A program made the translations under genes and the position numbers. A DNA stretch of 64,000 nucleotides. It comes from Pseudarthrobacter psychrotolerans (lineage in GTDB: Bacteria > Actinomycetota > Actinomycetes > Actinomycetales > Micrococcaceae). The stretch is taken from positions 4,774,001 through 4,838,000 of the forward strand of contig NZ_CP047898.1 in NCBI RefSeq assembly GCF_009911795.1, given 5' to 3'. Positions 39,444 through 49,045 of the stretch are shown here, piece after piece. The first letter of the stretch is position 1. The number at the start of each line of letters is the position of its first letter. The notes beneath the pieces were generated by a model, which worked only from the letters and a program-made list of their open reading frames with translations, searched no databases and was not told where the DNA came from.

Positions 39444-41930
39444 CTATTGGCTGCCTCGCGGCCGGAACAAGCCGCCGCGCGCCCTCGACCAGGAGCGTGC
39501 GGCGGCTTTTGCCGTCCCGCGCCCCAGCCAGTTAAGCCCCTTGAAGGGGGCAGTCAGGAGCCAGGCCCACCGTCCCAGAATCGACGGCGGGAGCCAGTCG
39601 GCACGGAAGCGTCGGGGGAAGGAAGCGTTGGCACGCAGGGACTGCTGCACCGCCGCGATGCGCGGGGCAATGGCCCCGGGCCTGCCGCGGCCGGCTGTGT
39701 CGTAGACAGGCGGGCCGTAGTGCCGGCGTTCGAAGTCTGAGGTGAGGCTGCGGATGGCCTGGTGCGCGGCGTCATCCATGCCGCCGCTTGCGCCGAGCAG
39801 CGATGAAACGCGGAGCCGTGCGGAGTACGTTCGGGCTGTTTCGCTGGATTCCGGGGGCAGCCCGTAGTCGGTGCCAAGATCACGGATTTCAGCCCACGCC
39901 AGCGGAATCGCGTCCTCCCGCGCCCGGTCCTCGGTGCGGAGCCGCCGGGCACGCCGCCCCATCCTCACCAGCCGAGGCGAGGCCGCCAGGAGCACCAGAC
40001 CCAGCACGGACGCCGTCCCCAACAGCCATGGCAGAATCCACTGTCCGAGGTCTCCTGTGGCGCCACCGACACCTGGGAGGGGCACGGCCGTGGCGCTGGG
40101 CGTGGGGGTCAGAGCGGTTGCGCCGGGAAGGAGTTCGTCGTTGTTTTCCAGCGAAGCGGGGTTACCCGGCGTGCTGGTTTCCGTGGCGTACGCGGGTACA
40201 ACACCACGCGACGGCGTGGGTTCGAAGGGCACCCACCCCAATCCCTGGAAATAAAGCTCGGGCCAGGCGTGGGCGTCCCGGGCGTCCACTTCGTACTCCG
40301 GCAGTGCACCTTGCCCGGCCACAGAAACCGTGGAACCGGTGGAGCGGCCCGGCGCGTAGCCAACCGCGATACGGCTGGGGATACCCTCCAGGCGGGCCAT
40401 CACGGCCATCGCGGACGAGTAATGGATGCAGTACCCGCTCTTCTGGGTCAGGAAATCGGCCAGCACCGAGAGCCCGTTACCGTCGTAGCCGCCCTGGACA
40501 GGTGACTGGAGGGAATAGGTGAACTCCCCTGAACGAAGGTATTTCTGGATGGCCATGGCCTTGGCGAAGGGCGTGTTACTGGAAGCTGTCACCGTGTCCG
40601 CCGTGCTGCGGACGATGTCCGGGACGTTGCCCGGAACCCTGGTGAAGTCAGCAGGGATTCCCCGCACGGCCTGCGACGACTGTTGAAGCAGGGTGGCCGT
40701 GAGCTTAGGCGCGGAGGACACTACAACGTATTGCTGTGCCCGCGTGTTGGTGTTGGATCCCTTGACGGCCAGGGTGGACGGGTCCCATGTCCAGGCGCCA
40801 TTGAGCCCGCGGATTGTTTCGGGGGCGTACGGCAACGGCAGGTACGGGCTGGTGAATGTGCCCGTATCCACGGCAGTCACCTGGCGGAGTTGCTCCTCGG
40901 CGACGATTTCATAGCCCGTTTCAAGCTGTCCGGCCACGGGGCGCCGCTCTGCGTCGCGGTCATCGGGTCCCCAGGATTCGCCGTCGAAATTATCAACGGT
41001 GACGGACCGCAGATACAGCGGCCCGGCCGCGGTGGTGGCATAGGTGATCCGACCGCTTCCGGCCGGTGCACGGAGGCTGTTTCCCAAGGTAATCATGGGA
41101 TTCAAGCCGGTGCCGGAGCCCCAGGGATTCAGCCGTGAGCCCTGCGGAAACGTTCCGTGGTCGAAACCGGGGATGGCCGCCGGCACCGCCAGGGTTGCCA
41201 CCAGTGCCACGGTTCCGATCAGCACGGCCCGCCGGAGCTGGCCGGGGTTCCGGCCGCTGTCGGCTGGAGTGCGGGAATCCGGCGCAAACCACTGGCTGCA
41301 TGCGAGTATCAGCAAGTACCCGGCTACCGTGGCCGCGAAGCCCCAAACCCCCACGCTCTGGGGCTTCACGGTCGCCGGGACTACCAGGATGGCCAGCAGG
41401 CCCAGCCCGGTTGTTGCCGGCATGCGAAGCGGTACGGCCAGCGCATCGATAAGGATGACCGTCAGGCCCAGGGCTGCGCAGCTGACCATCACGATTCCTG
41501 CGTTTGGCGCCACCGGGGCACTTTCGGCCAGGACCGTCTCGCTCGCGCGGCGGATGAACCTGTCCACTTCAGCCAGGGTTGCCCCTGACGGGATGAAACC
41601 GGCGATGCCCGTGCTCCGGAAGAACGTCAGCGTGAGAATCGCGATCAGGGACGCGAAGCCGCCGGCCGCCACCACGAGTGGCTGGGCCCGCAACGCGCGG
41701 AGCGCGGCGATGGACAGGCAGACCACCACCACAGTGGTCAGGATGGGCAAGTACCAGGCCCAACCGCGCAGGACGCCGTTGAGGGAAATGGCGGCGCCGG
41801 CCACGGATAGGGCGACGGCACCGGCCATGGCCCAGGGGTACGCGCCGACCCGTGCCCGTGCCGGGGCCCGTCCCGGGGTACCCGTGGCTGCCTGCTCGCG
41901 GGACGCGTTGCGTTCCTGTGCCAGCGTCAC
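39444..41930 (-). CDS. Transglutaminase-like membrane protein (TgpA/DUF3488 family)
   Basis: The 828-residue protein has about eight N-terminal helices, an extracytoplasmic transglutaminase core (nucleophile in SGYCIHYSSAMAVMARLEG, His in DARDAHAWPELYFQ followed by PFEPTPSRG), another helix near residue 640 and a cytoplasmic tail. Bacterial transglutaminase-like proteins of this type may process or cross-link envelope proteins; no substrate is known. Its GTG start overlaps the DUF58 stop by 4 bp. It is the last gene of the moxR-DUF58-tgpA operon, an arrangement found across bacteria. Confidence 0.92.
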   Translation of the reverse strand: MTLAQERNASREQAATGTPGRAPARARVGAYPWAMAGAVALSVAGAAISLNGVLRGWAWYLPILTTVVVVCLSIAALRALRAQPLVVAAGGFASLIAILTLTFFRSTGIAGFIPSGATLAEVDRFIRRASETVLAESAPVAPNAGIVMVSCAALGLTVILIDALAVPLRMPATTGLGLLAILVVPATVKPQSVGVWGFAATVAGYLLILACSQWFAPDSRTPADSGRNPGQLRRAVLIGTVALVATLAVPAAIPGFDHGTFPQGSRLNPWGSGTGLNPMITLGNSLRAPAGSGRITYATTAAGPLYLRSVTVDNFDGESWGPDDRDAERRPVAGQLETGYEIVAEEQLRQVTAVDTGTFTSPYLPLPYAPETIRGLNGAWTWDPSTLAVKGSNTNTRAQQYVVVSSAPKLTATLLQQSSQAVRGIPADFTRVPGNVPDIVRSTADTVTASSNTPFAKAMAIQKYLRSGEFTYSLQSPVQGGYDGNGLSVLADFLTQKSGYCIHYSSAMAVMARLEGIPSRIAVGYAPGRSTGSTVSVAGQGALPEYEVDARDAHAWPELYFQGLGWVPFEPTPSRGVVPAYATETSTPGNPASLENNDELLPGATALTPTPSATAVPLPGVGGATGDLGQWILPWLLGTASVLGLVLLAASPRLVRMGRRARRLRTEDRAREDAIPLAWAEIRDLGTDYGLPPESSETARTYSARLRVSSLLGASGGMDDAAHQAIRSLTSDFERRHYGPPVYDTAGRGRPGAIAPRIAAVQQSLRANASFPRRFRADWLPPSILGRWAWLLTAPFKGLNWLGRGTAKAAARSWSRARGGLFRPRGSQ

Positions 41931-43330
41931 CGCCCCACCCCCGCACCGCGGCGCACGTCAGCCGCTGCCGTGGCAGGCGCAGCACCACCCTGGTCGAAGT
42001 GGGTCCAGGCATCCGGGACGGAAACCGAGACAGGCACCGCCACTGCCCTCCAGCCGCCCCGGCGGAGGGCCTCCAAAGAGTCCTCGGCATCCGCCGGCCG
42101 GTCGGAAACGATGATGGCGAAGGCATTCGCGCCGTAACCCGCCGCCGGAGCAAGGGCTCTGGCCTCGCTGGGAGAGATCCTGCCGAGCACCGCAATAAGG
42201 GGTCCCCGCATGCGGTGGGCCGAGAGTTTGTCCATCAGGTGATCGTCGAACACAGCCGGCCCGGCATCCTGGCCACCGTGGTCCCGGGCAGCGTGGTGCG
42301 GACCGGACAGCTGGATGGCAGCGAGGCTTTCGGCGATTGACTGGAGCCCGGACACTCCGCTGAACTCTTCCGCCTCCGGTTCCGGTGCGGACAGGGAGCG
42401 GAGGAACGCGGGTTCGCCGCGGGGGTCCAGGAGACGCAGGGCGTAGTTCCGCTCCGCCAGGTGCGTGCAGATGGAGATCGCGGCCACTACGGCCCACTCA
42501 AACGTGTCGCTGGTGATCATCTCGTGGCCGTCCACGGCCGCATTGCCCCCGAAACCGGAACCGTGACCCCCGGAAAACGCCGCGAACCGTTGGTCCAGGA
42601 TAATGGTGGCCTCCGGCGTCGTGACGGATTCCTCCTGGCGCACCATCAGGGCGCCGTGGTGGGCGGTCGCCGCCCAGTGCACCCTGCGCATCGGATCTCC
42701 CGGGCGGTATTCGCGGGTCATGACGTCATCGTCGCTGGGGTTGGCGCGGGTACGGGTTGCTGTGATGCCGTCGTTGCCGCGGGCCCCCGCTAGGCCCGTC
42801 ACGGGAAGCTCGACGGCGGCCGGAGTCACGGTGAGCGTGTCGCCTTCGTCAATTGCCCGCCGGTGCAGGGACAACCCAAACGGATCGGTGAACTCGGCCG
42901 TTACCGGGCCGATCAGGTACTGTCCGCGTTTGGTGGAGCGCAGATGGTATTCGTACCTGCTGGTCCCGCCCTTGGCTGAGCGGGCGGGAAAATGGAAGGC
43001 CGGGGACTCGCCGAACCGCGGCGGCAGCCGTTCCTCCATGATCGCCCGGCCACCACCGGAACCGGTCCGCGCCACGGCGAGCCGCACCGTGGCGGCGGCG
43101 GAGGTCTCCACCGGCGACGGGTTGAACTCGCGGTAAACCTGGAACCGGGGCTTCAGGAGCCTGATTCCGGCGAGCGATATCAGGGGAAGGACGATGAGCA
43201 GGACACTCAGGCTCAGCAGATCCCGCCGCCCCATGATCTGCGCAGACAACAGGCAGACGGCGCCGGCAGCCAGAAGCCCCCAGCCACGCGGGCTGAACAG
43301 GTGTCGGGGCAGCCGGTCACGCAGCGCCAT
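41927..43330 (-). CDS. DUF58 domain protein (MoxR partner)
   Basis: The 467-residue protein has two N-terminal helices (about residues 15-58, LLAAGAVCLLSAQIMGRRDL onward) and a DUF58 domain with VMTREYRPGDPMRRVHWAAT, the family core (RxYxxGDxxRxIxW), followed by a von Willebrand A-like C-terminal part. Such proteins are clients or adaptors of MoxR ATPases. ATG 43330 has AGGG ten bases upstream. It lies 13 bp after moxR and overlaps tgpA. Confidence 0.93.
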   Translation of the reverse strand: MALRDRLPRHLFSPRGWGLLAAGAVCLLSAQIMGRRDLLSLSVLLIVLPLISLAGIRLLKPRFQVYREFNPSPVETSAAATVRLAVARTGSGGGRAIMEERLPPRFGESPAFHFPARSAKGGTSRYEYHLRSTKRGQYLIGPVTAEFTDPFGLSLHRRAIDEGDTLTVTPAAVELPVTGLAGARGNDGITATRTRANPSDDDVMTREYRPGDPMRRVHWAATAHHGALMVRQEESVTTPEATIILDQRFAAFSGGHGSGFGGNAAVDGHEMITSDTFEWAVVAAISICTHLAERNYALRLLDPRGEPAFLRSLSAPEPEAEEFSGVSGLQSIAESLAAIQLSGPHHAARDHGGQDAGPAVFDDHLMDKLSAHRMRGPLIAVLGRISPSEARALAPAAGYGANAFAIIVSDRPADAEDSLEALRRGGWRAVAVPVSVSVPDAWTHFDQGGAAPATAAADVRRGAGVGR

Positions 43331-43343
43331 GTGACAGCCCTGC

Positions 43344-44453
43344 CTAGTGGTTCCGGCGCAATCCGGCCGGCGGGGCCGATGACCGGGCCGGGCTGTTCAC
43401 CGGTTCCTGGTTCACCGGGAGTCGGGAGAGGATGCCCCGGATCACGCTGTGCGGGGTCTCGCCGGCGCCGGCCGCCTTGCGGTCCAGGATGATCCGGTGG
43501 GCCAGCACGGATTCCGCCACGCTGACGACGTCGTCGGGGAGCACAAAATCACGGCCGTCCAGGGCCGCCGTGGCCTTCGCGGCCCGGAGCAGCTGGAGCA
43601 TGGAGCGGGGGCTGGCGCCCAGCCGGAGCAGGGGGCTTTCGCGCGTTGCGCGGCCTACTGAGACGGTGTATTCCTTGACAGCCTGGGATACGTATACCTG
43701 CTGGACCGCGGCAATCATCGCTGCGACGTCCGCCGCGGTGACCACGGCGGAGACCTTGGCCAACGGGGAGGTTGCCTGATGGGTCTCCAGCATTTCGATC
43801 TCGGAATCCTTGTCCGGGTAACCCATGGAAATCCGCGCCATAAAACGGTCCCGCTGGGCCTCGGGCAGGGGATACGTGCCTTCCATCTCGATCGGGTTCT
43901 GGGTGGCCACCACCATGAACGGTTCGTCGAGTTTGTACGAGTCCCCGTCCACGGTCACCTGGTGTTCCTCCATGCATTCCAGGAGGGCTGATTGGGTCTT
44001 GGCGGACGCCCGGTTGATTTCATCGCCAATGACGATGTTGGCGAACACGGCACCCGGGCGGAACTCGAACAGCCGCGATGCCTGGTTATAGATGGATACG
44101 CCCGTCACGTCCGAGGGCAGCAGATCGGGGGTGAACTGGATGCGGCTGACCGTGCAGTCGATGGTGCGGGCGAGGGTTTTGGCCAGGAGGGTCTTGCCCA
44201 CTCCTGGCACGTCCTCCAGGAGCAGATGGCCCTGGGCCAGCAACACCGTCAGGGCGAGCCTGGCGGCATCCGACTTTCCGTCGATGACGGTGTTGATCGA
44301 AGCCAGGATCCGCTGGCTTGCCGCATGGAATGATTCGGCGTCCATGACGGCTGCCTTGTGGCCGTTGAGGTGGCCCACCGGCTCCGTCACCGCGGTAAAG
44401 TTCCGGCTGGCAGGGGTTACCTCGTTGACTGCGGTGCGGCGGTGGGAGTCCAT
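43344..44453 (-). CDS. MoxR-family AAA+ ATPase
   Basis: About 369 residues. Walker A is in LLEDVPGVGKTLLAKTLA and Walker B in ANIVIGDEINRA; sensor and arginine-finger segments include VVATQNPIEMEGTYPLPEAQ and AQRDRFMARISMGYP. MoxR proteins are chaperone-like ATPases that activate metal or envelope proteins together with DUF58 partners. ATG 44453 with AAAGG upstream gives the normal start; a longer frame to 44552 has no support. First gene of the operon. Confidence 0.94.
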   Translation of the reverse strand: MDSHRRTAVNEVTPASRNFTAVTEPVGHLNGHKAAVMDAESFHAASQRILASINTVIDGKSDAARLALTVLLAQGHLLLEDVPGVGKTLLAKTLARTIDCTVSRIQFTPDLLPSDVTGVSIYNQASRLFEFRPGAVFANIVIGDEINRASAKTQSALLECMEEHQVTVDGDSYKLDEPFMVVATQNPIEMEGTYPLPEAQRDRFMARISMGYPDKDSEIEMLETHQATSPLAKVSAVVTAADVAAMIAAVQQVYVSQAVKEYTVSVGRATRESPLLRLGASPRSMLQLLRAAKATAALDGRDFVLPDDVVSVAESVLAHRIILDRKAAGAGETPHSVIRGILSRLPVNQEPVNSPARSSAPPAGLRRNH

Positions 44454-44617
44454 CTGCAACCTTTCAGCCCGGGGATCAGCCGGAACGGGACAGCAGGCCT
44501 GCCTTCGCCCGGCGGTGGGCGTTCGCATCTGTTCGTACCAGCCTACTAACACAACTGCCCGGGCTGACAGAGAGTTCCGGGAATTCTGCGGGGATCCGCC
44601 GCCGCTAGGCTTGAGGG

Positions 44618-45559
44618 ATGTGTAATTCGCTGATTCCCGCCGCCTACCGTGCTGCCGGGGCGGACCCCGCCGATGCCGCCGTCTCCGCGCCCGACGCCGA
44701 CGCCGCAGCAGGTGCCGGGCGGCAGGCCCGGCGGGACTATCCGCCGTCGCCGGAGCCGCTGCCGGTCCCCGTGATGGACAACCATACGCACCTGGATTTC
44801 CCGGACGGCGAGAGCCCGGTGGGCATCGCCGCGGCGATGGATGCGGCCCAGGCCGTCGGAGTACAGGGGGCTGTCCAGGTGGGCTGCGACCTGGAGTCCT
44901 CCCGGTTCACGGTCCGCGCCGTTGACCTGGACAGCAGGCTGCTGGGGGCAGTGGCACTGCACCCCAACGACGCCCCGGACTACGCCAGGCGCGGCGAGCT
45001 GGAGGATGCGCTGACGGAGATTGAGCGGCTGGCAGCCCATCCCCGGATCCGGGCCATCGGCGAGACCGGCCTTGATTTCTTCCGCACCGAAGGGGAAGGC
45101 CTGGCCCACCAGCGCTATTCGTTCCGGCGGCATATCGATATCGCCAAGCGCCTGGACCTGACGCTGCAGATCCACGACCGCGACGCGCACGACGACGTGG
45201 TGCAGGTCCTGCGCGAGGAGGGGGCTCCGGAGCGGGTGGTGTTTCATTGCTTCTCGGGTGATGAGGCGCTCGCCAGGATCTGCAACGACGCGGGCTGGAA
45301 CATGTCCTTCGCCGGCACACTGACCTTTAAGAACGCTGCCAACCTCCGCGCCGCGCTCGCGGTGGCAGACCCGGCCCTGGTGCTGGTGGAAACAGACGCT
45401 CCGTTCCTGACGCCGCATCCGCACCGGGGCCGTCCCAACGCCAGCTACATGGTGCCGTACACCGTCCGTGCCATGGCCGAATTGACAGGAACTGACCTCG
45501 CCGGGCTCTGTACCCGGATCAGCGAAAATACCGTGCGGGCGTACGGATCGTGGGACTGA
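44618..45559 (+). CDS. TatD family metal-dependent hydrolase (3'-5' exonuclease type)
   Basis: The 313-residue TIM-barrel enzyme shows all metal ligands: the HxH in MDNHTHLDFPDG, glutamate in AIGETGLDFFR, histidines in LQIHDRDAHDD and VVFHCFSGDE, and aspartate in LVETDAPFLTP. TatD proteins act as Mg-dependent DNases in repair. An N-terminal extension of about 50 residues, rich in Ala, precedes the domain. The gene order tatD-rpf-ksgA-ispE is the same as in M. tuberculosis (Rv1008-Rv1011). Its start region is divergent from moxR. Confidence 0.93.
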   Translation: MCNSLIPAAYRAAGADPADAAVSAPDADAAAGAGRQARRDYPPSPEPLPVPVMDNHTHLDFPDGESPVGIAAAMDAAQAVGVQGAVQVGCDLESSRFTVRAVDLDSRLLGAVALHPNDAPDYARRGELEDALTEIERLAAHPRIRAIGETGLDFFRTEGEGLAHQRYSFRRHIDIAKRLDLTLQIHDRDAHDDVVQVLREEGAPERVVFHCFSGDEALARICNDAGWNMSFAGTLTFKNAANLRAALAVADPALVLVETDAPFLTPHPHRGRPNASYMVPYTVRAMAELTGTDLAGLCTRISENTVRAYGSWD

Positions 45560-45587
45560 TCCGGGCCTCGTCGCATTACTTGCTACG

Positions 45588-45600
45588 CATACCTCGTATG
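45588..45600. promoter_or_regulatory. Small palindrome upstream of rpf
   Basis: CATAC-CTC-GTATG is a perfect 5-bp inverted repeat in an AT-richer stretch about 240 bp before the rpf start. The 282-bp gap (45560-45841) otherwise shows no gene and no promoter I can place with confidence. Confidence 0.25.
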
Positions 45601-45841
45601 TAAAATTCTTGGCCGCTTTATAACGCTACGGTTACAGTGGAGAACTATTAGCCGGGGTCGGGGAAGGCCTTCGGATAATTTCACTTCATTCGCAGCAGGA
45701 CCACGCAGGGCTTTGATGCCCCGTGCCTGCCGCGCGGAGTGTGGCGGCGCAACGGTGCCCGGAGCTGTCCCCAGGGTCATGCGCCGGCTATTTCACTGCG
45801 TTTTTCCCCGTGCCCGGATGGATCTAAAGTTACGGGCAATC

Positions 45842-46993
45842 GTGGTCAAGCTCTTCACAACGGACGGCAAGTTCAGTTTTATCAAGGTCGGCACCCAACT
45901 GGTGGTGCTGTGTGCACTGGTGTTGGGCCTCGTGGCCTTCGTCGGAAATAACAAAACCGTTACCCTCAACGTCGACGGAAAAGTGACTTCGGTCCAGTCC
46001 TTCGGCGGCACCGTGGGCCAGGTCGTAAAAAGCGCCAACGTAGAACTGAAGCCGGCTGACCGTGTCTCGCCCACGGCGGACGCCAAAGTGGAGAACGGCA
46101 CCGTGATCAATGTCAACATGGCCAAAGCCGTGAAGGTCAGCCTGGACGGCTCTGAAAAGACCGTCAACACAACGGCGCCGGATGTTGCCGGCCTCGTCAC
46201 TGAACTCGGAGTGGCCAGCGCCTCTTCCGTTTCCGTCCCGAAGGAAGCCCAGCTCGCTGTGGCCGGATCCTTTGTCTCCATCTCCACGCCCAAGACCGTC
46301 AGCATTGTTGCCGACGGCAAGGCCGCCACGGCCACCACCACCGCGGGGACCGTCGCCCAGGTGCTGGAAGACGCCGGCATCACCCTCGGCGTCGACGACC
46401 GCAGCTCCCAGCCCGGAAACGCGCACGTGGTCAACAACATGGTGGTCAAGGTCTCCCGGGTGGATACCAGCCAGACCGCAGCCAGTACTGAAGATGTTGC
46501 CTTCGACAGCATGACCACTGAGAGCGCTGAGCTTCTCAAGGGCGAGAAAGAGGTCACCCAGGCCGGTGTGGCCGGCAAGGTGGACAAGAGCTTCAAACTG
46601 GTGATGGTTGACGGCCGCGAAGCCTCGCGAACCCTGGTCGCCGAAACTGTTTCTCTCCAGCCCGTGACTGAAAAGGTCACGGTTGGCACCAAGGCAAAGC
46701 CAGCGGCCGCCGCCGGAACAAACACCGGCGCCGCCGCCCCGGCCATGATGAACGAGGCCATGTGGGACAAGATCGCCCAGTGTGAGTCCACCGGAAACTG
46801 GTCCATCAACTCGGGCAACGGCTACTACGGCGGCCTCCAGTTCGACATCCGGACCTGGATCGGCTCCGGCGGCGGTGCCTACGCCCCCAACGCCAGCCTC
46901 GCCACCAAGGCGCAGCAGATCGACATCGCAAACCGTATATACGCACAGCGTGGCCTGCAGCCGTGGGGCTGTGGCTGGGCCGCTACGAGCTAG
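45842..46993 (+). CDS. Resuscitation-promoting factor with DUF348 and G5 domains (RpfB-like)
   Basis: About 383 residues. A membrane anchor (LVVLCALVLGLVAFVG) follows a basic start, then three DUF348 repeats (TVTLNVDGKV, VKVSLDGSEKTV, TVSIVADGKAAT), a G5-like segment and a C-terminal Rpf lysozyme-like domain (WDKIAQCESTGNWSINSGNG with catalytic Glu and paired Cys to GLQPWGCGW). Rpf proteins cleave peptidoglycan and wake dormant cells. GTG 45842 gives the start usual in related genera; ATG 45818 or earlier starts are possible. The gene order with tatD and ksgA supports an rpfB assignment. Confidence 0.93.
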   Translation: MVKLFTTDGKFSFIKVGTQLVVLCALVLGLVAFVGNNKTVTLNVDGKVTSVQSFGGTVGQVVKSANVELKPADRVSPTADAKVENGTVINVNMAKAVKVSLDGSEKTVNTTAPDVAGLVTELGVASASSVSVPKEAQLAVAGSFVSISTPKTVSIVADGKAATATTTAGTVAQVLEDAGITLGVDDRSSQPGNAHVVNNMVVKVSRVDTSQTAASTEDVAFDSMTTESAELLKGEKEVTQAGVAGKVDKSFKLVMVDGREASRTLVAETVSLQPVTEKVTVGTKAKPAAAAGTNTGAAAPAMMNEAMWDKIAQCESTGNWSINSGNGYYGGLQFDIRTWIGSGGGAYAPNASLATKAQQIDIANRIYAQRGLQPWGCGWAATS

Positions 46994-47053
46994 GCACCCA
47001 AGAGCACCTGCGCTGGCGGCAGCTGACCACAGCCGCCAGGCAAGCATGAAGCA

Positions 47054-47087
47054 GCGGCCGGTCCCGGATTGTCCCGGGGCCGGCCGC
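47054..47087 (+). terminator. Hairpin after rpf
   Basis: Arms at 47054-47067 and 47073-47087 pair over about 14 positions with one G-U wobble, 60 bp after the rpf stop. A short T run is missing. The hairpin separates rpf from the ksgA-ispE unit. Confidence 0.55.
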
Positions 47088-47176
47088 CGCCGTTAAGCGG
47101 AAACGCACACCACATAACACGCATGATCCGCCCGGAAACGGATGGCCCGCCACAGCGGCCGGGATAGGATACCTAG

Positions 47177-48049
47177 GTGACTGAACCGACTGCCGCCGCG
47201 CCCGCACCCCTCTTCGGTGCTTCCGACATACGCCGGCTGGCGGAGGAAATCGGTATCCGGCCCACCAAGACACTGGGCCAGAACTTTGTCATCGATGGCA
47301 ATACCATCCGCCGGATCGTCTCGGTTGCCAACATAGGGCCCACCGAGACGGTGCTGGAAGTTGGACCCGGCCTTGGTTCGCTCACCCTGGGCCTGCTGGA
47401 CGCCGCGCAGGCAGTGGTCGCCGTCGAAATCGATCCTGTCCTGGCGGCGAAGCTGCCCGAAACCGTCAAGGCTTGGCGGCCTGAAGCCGCGGGCGCTTTC
47501 CACCTCGTCCAGGCCGACGCCATGAGGGTGACGTCCCTGCCTGTTGAGCCCACCGCCATTGTGGCAAACCTGCCCTACAACGTGGCCGTGCCGGTGGTAC
47601 TGCACCTGCTCCAGCATTTCCCCAGCCTGCAGCACGGACTGGTCATGGTCCAGGACGAGGTCGCCGACAGGCTGGCCGCGGGTCCCGGATCAAAGACCTA
47701 CGGCGTGCCCTCCGTCAAGGCCGCCTGGTACAGCAGCATGCGCAAGGCCGGAGTGATCGGCATGAACGTCTTTTGGCCTGCGCCGAAGATCCAGTCCGGA
47801 CTCGTGGCCTTCACCCGGCGGGAACCGCCTGAAACAACTGCCACCCGTGAGCAGGTATTCGCCGTGATCGACGCCGCCTTCGCCCAGCGCCGGAAAACGC
47901 TGCGGGCCGCCCTGGCCGGCTGGGCCGGCGGCGCACCCGAAGCCGAGCGCTGCCTCATCGCTGCCGGAGTTGCTCCATCGGCCCGGGGTGAAGTCCTTGA
48001 TATCCACGCCTTCGCCCGGATTGCCGAAGCCCGCGAGGCCGGGTCGTGA
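47177..48049 (+). CDS. rsmA: 16S rRNA (adenine-1518/1519-N6,N6)-dimethyltransferase
   Basis: The 290-residue enzyme (KsgA) dimethylates two adenines in helix 45 of 16S rRNA. Motifs are [14 protein letters not shown], the SAM loop [17 protein letters not shown] and catalytic [11 protein letters not shown] (motif IV). The C-terminal domain has [21 protein letters not shown] 47177 begins [11 protein letters not shown]. The end overlaps the ispE start by 4 bp, an operon conserved through actinobacteria. Confidence 0.96.
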   Translation: MTEPTAAAPAPLFGASDIRRLAEEIGIRPTKTLGQNFVIDGNTIRRIVSVANIGPTETVLEVGPGLGSLTLGLLDAAQAVVAVEIDPVLAAKLPETVKAWRPEAAGAFHLVQADAMRVTSLPVEPTAIVANLPYNVAVPVVLHLLQHFPSLQHGLVMVQDEVADRLAAGPGSKTYGVPSVKAAWYSSMRKAGVIGMNVFWPAPKIQSGLVAFTRREPPETTATREQVFAVIDAAFAQRRKTLRAALAGWAGGAPEAERCLIAAGVAPSARGEVLDIHAFARIAEAREAGS

Positions 48050-49007
48050 ACGCACCCGCCGGGAAGTTTCTCGCACGGACGGTCCGGGTGAAGGCGCCCG
48101 GCAAGGTCAACGTCTCCCTGGACGTGGGACCGTTGCGCGCGGACGGCTACCACTCCGTTGCCAGCGTCTACCTGGCCGTTTCCCTTTATGAGGAAGTGGC
48201 GGCCACCAGTACGGAGGCGCCTGGGATTACGGTCAGCATCAGCCCTGAGAGCACGCTGGACCTGGACAGCGTGGATATTCCGCTGGATGAGGAGAACCTG
48301 GCCTACAAGGCCGCAGCCATCATGGCCGATGTCTCCGAACATTCCACCGGAGTGCACCTTGAAATCACCAAAAGGGTCCCCGTTGCCGGGGGCATGGGTG
48401 GCGGCTCGGCCGATGCCGCCGCCACCCTGCTGGCCTGCGATGCGCTGTGGAACAGCGGGCTGTCGCGGGACGAGTTGGCACATCTGGCCGCCGAACTGGG
48501 TGCCGACGTCCCGTTCTCCCTACTCGGCGGAACCGCCGTCGGGCTCGGCGTTGGCGACGACCTTTCGCCGGCCCTGGCCAAAGCCCAAACCGACTGGGTT
48601 CTCGTGGCAGCGGACTATGGACTGCCCACCCCGAGGTCTACCGCACCCTGGACCGCCTCCGTGAGGCCGAAGGGCTGGACATTGCGGAGCCCACGGCCGT
48701 GGATCCCAAGATCCTGCAGGCGTTGCGGAGCGGCGACGCCGATGCCCTGAGCCGGGTCCTGGTGAACGATCTCCAGAGGGCCTCCATTGAACTTGCCCCG
48801 GCACTCCGCGATACGCTGGGAATCGGGGAGTCACACGGCGCCCTTGCCGGGATTGTCTCCGGTTCCGGACCCACCGTGGCACTGTTGACGCATAATCCGA
48901 CAGCCGCCGAAAGCCTGGCGGAGGACCTGCGGCACTACGGTCTGACAGCACTGGCTGTCCACGGGCCCGTGCCCGGCGCGCGCATCATCTCCGATACCCT
49001 CCTTTAA
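48046..49007 (+). CDS. ispE: 4-diphosphocytidyl-2-C-methyl-D-erythritol kinase, frameshifted as sequenced
   Basis: This GHMP kinase phosphorylates CDP-ME in the non-mevalonate isoprenoid pathway. The N-terminal [20 protein letters not shown] and the ATP motif [17 protein letters not shown] are in the first frame; the second GHMP motif, [15 protein letters not shown], is in another. Restoring one C in the run 48629-48632 gives [20 protein letters not shown]. The span is one base short of whole codons. The gene is essential in this pathway, so a sequencing error is the likely cause. GTG 48046 overlaps the rsmA stop. Confidence 0.93.
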
Positions 49008-49045
49008 GAGCCCCCTTCCTTACTGAGCAGCAGAAAGCAGTCCCC

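Noticed and set aside
45560..45841. Cyclic di-AMP (ydaO) riboswitch upstream of rpf
   Set aside because: Such riboswitches precede rpf genes in several actinobacteria, but I could not find the conserved core blocks in this gap.
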